Part shown: positions 61,619 through 64,000 of the stretch, in pieces
Numbering within the stretch: position 1 is the first letter of the stretch
Layout: every line of letters begins with the position of its first letter
NCBI RefSeq assembly: GCF_002812805.1
Contig: NZ_NMUM01000044.1
Coordinates: 310,001-374,000 of the forward strand
DNA length: 64,000 nucleotides
Source: Microbacterium lacus
Lineage (GTDB): Bacteria > Actinomycetota > Actinomycetes > Actinomycetales > Microbacteriaceae
Direction of reading: 5' to 3'
Notes under the pieces: model-generated
The model's database searches: none
What the model was told of the DNA's origin: nothing
Seen by the model: the letters and a program-made list of their open reading frames with translations, nothing else
Program-made: the position numbers and the translations under genes

Positions 61619-62829
61619 CGAATCTCGACACCGCCAGCATCCGCGTCGTCGCGCTCGAAGACGAACGCCTCGCCCACAACTACCACCCGCTGCCGGTCGT
61701 CATCGCGCGGGGCGAGGGGGCGTGGGTGACGGATGTCGAGGGCAAACGCTACCTCGACCTGCTTTCGGCCTACTCGGCGCTCAACTTCGGCCACGGACAT
61801 CCGGCGATCCTCGAGGCCGCGCACGAGCAGCTCGATCGCCTGACGCTGACCAGTCGGGCGTACCACAACGACCGGCTCGGTCCCTTTGCCGCGGCGCTCG
61901 CCGAGCTCGCGGGCAAAGACATGGTGCTGCCGATGAACACGGGTGCCGAGGCCGTCGAGACCGGCATCAAGGTCGCGCGGGCCTGGGGGTATCGGGTCAA
62001 GGGCATCACCCCGGATGCGGCAACCATCATCGTCGCGGACGGCAACTTCCACGGCCGCACCACCACGATCGTCGGCTTCAGCGACGACCCGCAGGCGCGC
62101 GATGACTTCGGGCCGTTCGCGCCCGGCTTCGTGCACGTTCCGTTCGGCGACGCGGCCGCGATCGAGGCCGCGATCGACGAGAGCACCGCGGCCGTGCTGA
62201 TCGAGCCGATCCAGGGTGAGGCGGGCGTGATCGTGCCGCCGGAGGGCTACCTGCGCGCCGTGCGTGAGATCACGGAGCGCCACGGGGTGCTCATGATCGC
62301 GGACGAGATCCAGTCCGGCCTCGGCCGTGTCGGCACGACGTTCGCGTGCGATCGTGAGGGCGTTGTACCCGACGTGTACCTGCTCGGCAAGGCGCTCGGT
62401 GGCGGCATCCTGCCGCTTTCTGCTGTCGTCGCGAACGCCGACGTGCTGGGAGTCATCCGGCCCGGCGAGCACGGGTCGACGTTCGGCGGTAACCCGCTGG
62501 CCGCCGCGGTCGGTCTGCGGGTCGTCGAGATGCTCGCGTCGGGTGAGTTTCAGGAGCGTGCCCTCGCGCTGGGTGAACACCTCGGGGTGAAGCTCGCCGA
62601 GCTGGTCGGCTCCGGCGTGACCTCCGTGCGCCGGGCGGGACTGTGGGCCGGTGTCGACATCGATCCGGCGTTCGGCACGGGCCGCGAGGTCGCCGAACGC
62701 TTGCTTGCGCGCGGGGTGCTCGTGAAGGACACGCACGGACAGACCATCCGGATCGCCCCGCCGCTCGTTGTCCGGGCGACCGAGCTCGACTGGGCGGTCG
62801 AGCAGCTGCGGGTCGTTCTCGCGGGCTGA
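61615..62829 (+). CDS. rocD: ornithine aminotransferase
   Basis: A 404-residue class III PLP aminotransferase that turns ornithine and 2-oxoglutarate into glutamate semialdehyde and glutamate. LAHNYHPLPVVIARGEGAWV is a typical OAT N-terminus, LPMNTGAEAVETGIKVAR binds cofactor phosphate, the Asp is in LMIADEIQSGLGR, and the PLP lysine is Lys259 in LLGKALGGG. Its product joins the PutA pathway encoded 4 kb upstream. Confidence 0.93.
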   Translation: MTNLDTASIRVVALEDERLAHNYHPLPVVIARGEGAWVTDVEGKRYLDLLSAYSALNFGHGHPAILEAAHEQLDRLTLTSRAYHNDRLGPFAAALAELAGKDMVLPMNTGAEAVETGIKVARAWGYRVKGITPDAATIIVADGNFHGRTTTIVGFSDDPQARDDFGPFAPGFVHVPFGDAAAIEAAIDESTAAVLIEPIQGEAGVIVPPEGYLRAVREITERHGVLMIADEIQSGLGRVGTTFACDREGVVPDVYLLGKALGGGILPLSAVVANADVLGVIRPGEHGSTFGGNPLAAAVGLRVVEMLASGEFQERALALGEHLGVKLAELVGSGVTSVRRAGLWAGVDIDPAFGTGREVAERLLARGVLVKDTHGQTIRIAPPLVVRATELDWAVEQLRVVLAG

Positions 62830-62847
62830 GCCCCGTCGCTTCGAGAC

Positions 62848-64000
62848 TCAGCTCACGTTGATGCTCAGCTCGTCCCAGCCCGTCGCGCCATCGGGCACGA
62901 CGCCCTGCACGTCGCTCGTCTGCGTTTCGCCGTCGACGTTCGTCGCGCGGCAGCGGATCGTGTGTTCTCCGGATGTCGCTGCCCACGGCAGACTCCACTG
63001 CACCCACGTGTCGTCCGAGATCGCGGTGGCAAGCGTCGCGTCCTGCCAGTCGCCGCCATCGATCTGGACCTCGACACCCGCGATACCGACGTGCTGCTGC
63101 CACGCGACCCCGGCGATAACCGTGTCACCGGCCGCGAGTACCGAGCCACTGCGGGGGACATCGATGCGCGACTGCAGCTTGATGGGGCCGAGTTCGGACC
63201 ACCCGCGGTCGGTCCAGTACGCGGTCGCGTCGGCGAAGGTTGTGACCTCCATCTCAACGACCCACTTCGTCGCCGAGACGTAGCCGTAGAGGCCCGGGAC
63301 GACCATCCGCACGGGGAAACCGTGCTCGGCGGGCAGGGGGTTGCCGTTCATCCCGACCGCGAGAATCGCGTTGCGGTCGTCGGTCAGTGCCTCGATCGGG
63401 CTGCTCGCCGTGAAACCGTCGACGGAGCGCGAGAGCACCATGTCGGCACCGGCCTGTGGGCGTGCGCGCTCAAGCAGGAGGCGGATCGGATAGCCAAGCC
63501 ACAGGGCGTTTCCGATCAGGTCTCCGCCCACCTCGTTCGAGACACAGGTCAGCGTCGTGACGCTCTCTTCCAGGGGAAGCGCGAGCAGCTCGTCCCAGCC
63601 GATCGTCACCTCTTCTTCGACCATCCCGTGGATGCGCAGCGACCACTCGGCAGGGTCGACCTGTGGCACGATCAGCGCGGTGTCGATGCGGTAGAACTGG
63701 TCGTTCGGCGTGATGACGGGGGTGAGGCCCTCGATGTTCAGCTCGGCGCTCGTCGGCACCGGTGCCGCCGTGGTCGCCGGAGTCGGAAGACGGATGGCGT
63801 CACGAACGGCCGTCGAGGCACGGCTGCCCGAGCGCACCACGGTGGAACCGACGGCAGCAAAGCCTCCGATCACCGCGGCCCCGACGCTCCAGACAAGGAA
63901 CCGGCGTCGGTCCGGATCGGCACCGTCCCGCACAGGAGTGCTCGGCGCATCCGTGCCCGCCGTACTCGCCGGGGTCCGCCACGGGAGCCGCCGGACGATC
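62848..64000 (-). CDS. membrane-linked molybdopterin-dependent oxidoreductase, partial
   Basis: About 383 residues are visible; the frame is open to the window edge, so the N-terminus is missing. A membrane segment (FLVWSVGAAVIGGFAAVGS) precedes a sulfite-oxidase-fold domain: Mo-ligand Cys in TLTCVSNEVGGDLIGNALW, cofactor contacts in GFPVRMVVPGLYGYVSATKW, and a C-terminal Mo-co dimerisation domain (AGVAWQQHVGIAGVEVQIDG). Family members of about 500 residues have several N-terminal helices. Substrate (sulfite, sulfoxide or other) unknown. A GTG at 63933 is a poor start because homologues extend further. Confidence 0.87.
   Translation of the reverse strand, partial: IVRRLPWRTPASTAGTDAPSTPVRDGADPDRRRFLVWSVGAAVIGGFAAVGSTVVRSGSRASTAVRDAIRLPTPATTAAPVPTSAELNIEGLTPVITPNDQFYRIDTALIVPQVDPAEWSLRIHGMVEEEVTIGWDELLALPLEESVTTLTCVSNEVGGDLIGNALWLGYPIRLLLERARPQAGADMVLSRSVDGFTASSPIEALTDDRNAILAVGMNGNPLPAEHGFPVRMVVPGLYGYVSATKWVVEMEVTTFADATAYWTDRGWSELGPIKLQSRIDVPRSGSVLAAGDTVIAGVAWQQHVGIAGVEVQIDGGDWQDATLATAISDDTWVQWSLPWAATSGEHTIRCRATNVDGETQTSDVQGVVPDGATGWDELSINVS

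Overview
The window reads as a continuous piece of chromosome from a high-G+C actinobacterium, most likely a Microbacteriaceae member close to Microbacterium. That is an inference from gene content, frequent GTG starts, many 4-bp ATGA/GTGA stop-start overlaps, and dispersed palindromes of the GGTCGTTGAGCGA type. No tRNA, rRNA, CRISPR array, insertion sequence, integrase or phage block was seen. Two genes run off the edges: a POT peptide transporter (left) and a molybdopterin oxidoreductase (right).

Layout. 1-5794: two transporters and a stand-alone NRPS-condensation-like protein on the minus strand, divergent from a hydrolase-lipoprotein pair. 5791-9809: a disulfide oxidoreductase, glycyl-tRNA synthetase, a 399-bp repeat-filled spacer and a DNA-repair HhH protein. 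9955-21066: a large heme cluster. hemA diverges from hemE-hemY-[three small envelope-type proteins]-chdC-hemC-hemD-hemB-hemL. Together these cover glutamyl-tRNA to coproporphyrin and the last step of the coproporphyrin-dependent route; hemH is not in the window. 21103-28421: an ABC-2 exporter with a long acidic ATPase tail, a CoA hydrolase, a LssY_C/membrane pair, a DnaJ-NERD-like protein and a penicillin-binding carboxypeptidase. 28421-31523: a TPP-riboswitch-controlled ykoEDC thiamine-precursor ECF transporter. 31705-36571: an SDR/enoyl-CoA hydratase/SDR/NUDIX group, GNAT and rlmN. 36572-37759: an Abi-family (HEPN-type) gene preceded by a structured non-coding segment ending in a terminator-like hairpin. 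37785-43673: an APH-like kinase, aldo-keto reductase, RNase H, and PEP synthase with its regulator. 43840-48297: a GntR-controlled methylcitrate (prpDBC) operon. 48376-53836: cytochrome b, a histidine kinase/response regulator/DUF4097 unit and small genes. 53905-62829: putA, a TetR-type regulator divergent from a membrane protein-HTH-dehydrogenase unit whose last gene is frameshifted, and ddaH-rocD for methylarginine/ornithine breakdown.

Putative links. PutA and RocD both feed the glutamate semialdehyde pool, which the heme cluster approaches from the tRNA side. The prp genes dispose of propionyl-CoA, and PpsA/PpsR control flow at pyruvate/PEP.

The strongest candidate for something new is the Abi gene with its upstream RNA (36596-37759). 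The protein carries two Rx4H motifs and sits directly behind a UUCG-capped hairpin plus T-run, an architecture expected for an RNA-controlled HEPN toxin or phage defence gene. Other notable signals are several families of palindromic intergenic repeats present in two or three copies, a frameshifted dehydrogenase, in-frame tandem repeats in hemY and in an ABC ATPase tail, and a palindromic TetR operator spanning back-to-back -35 boxes.
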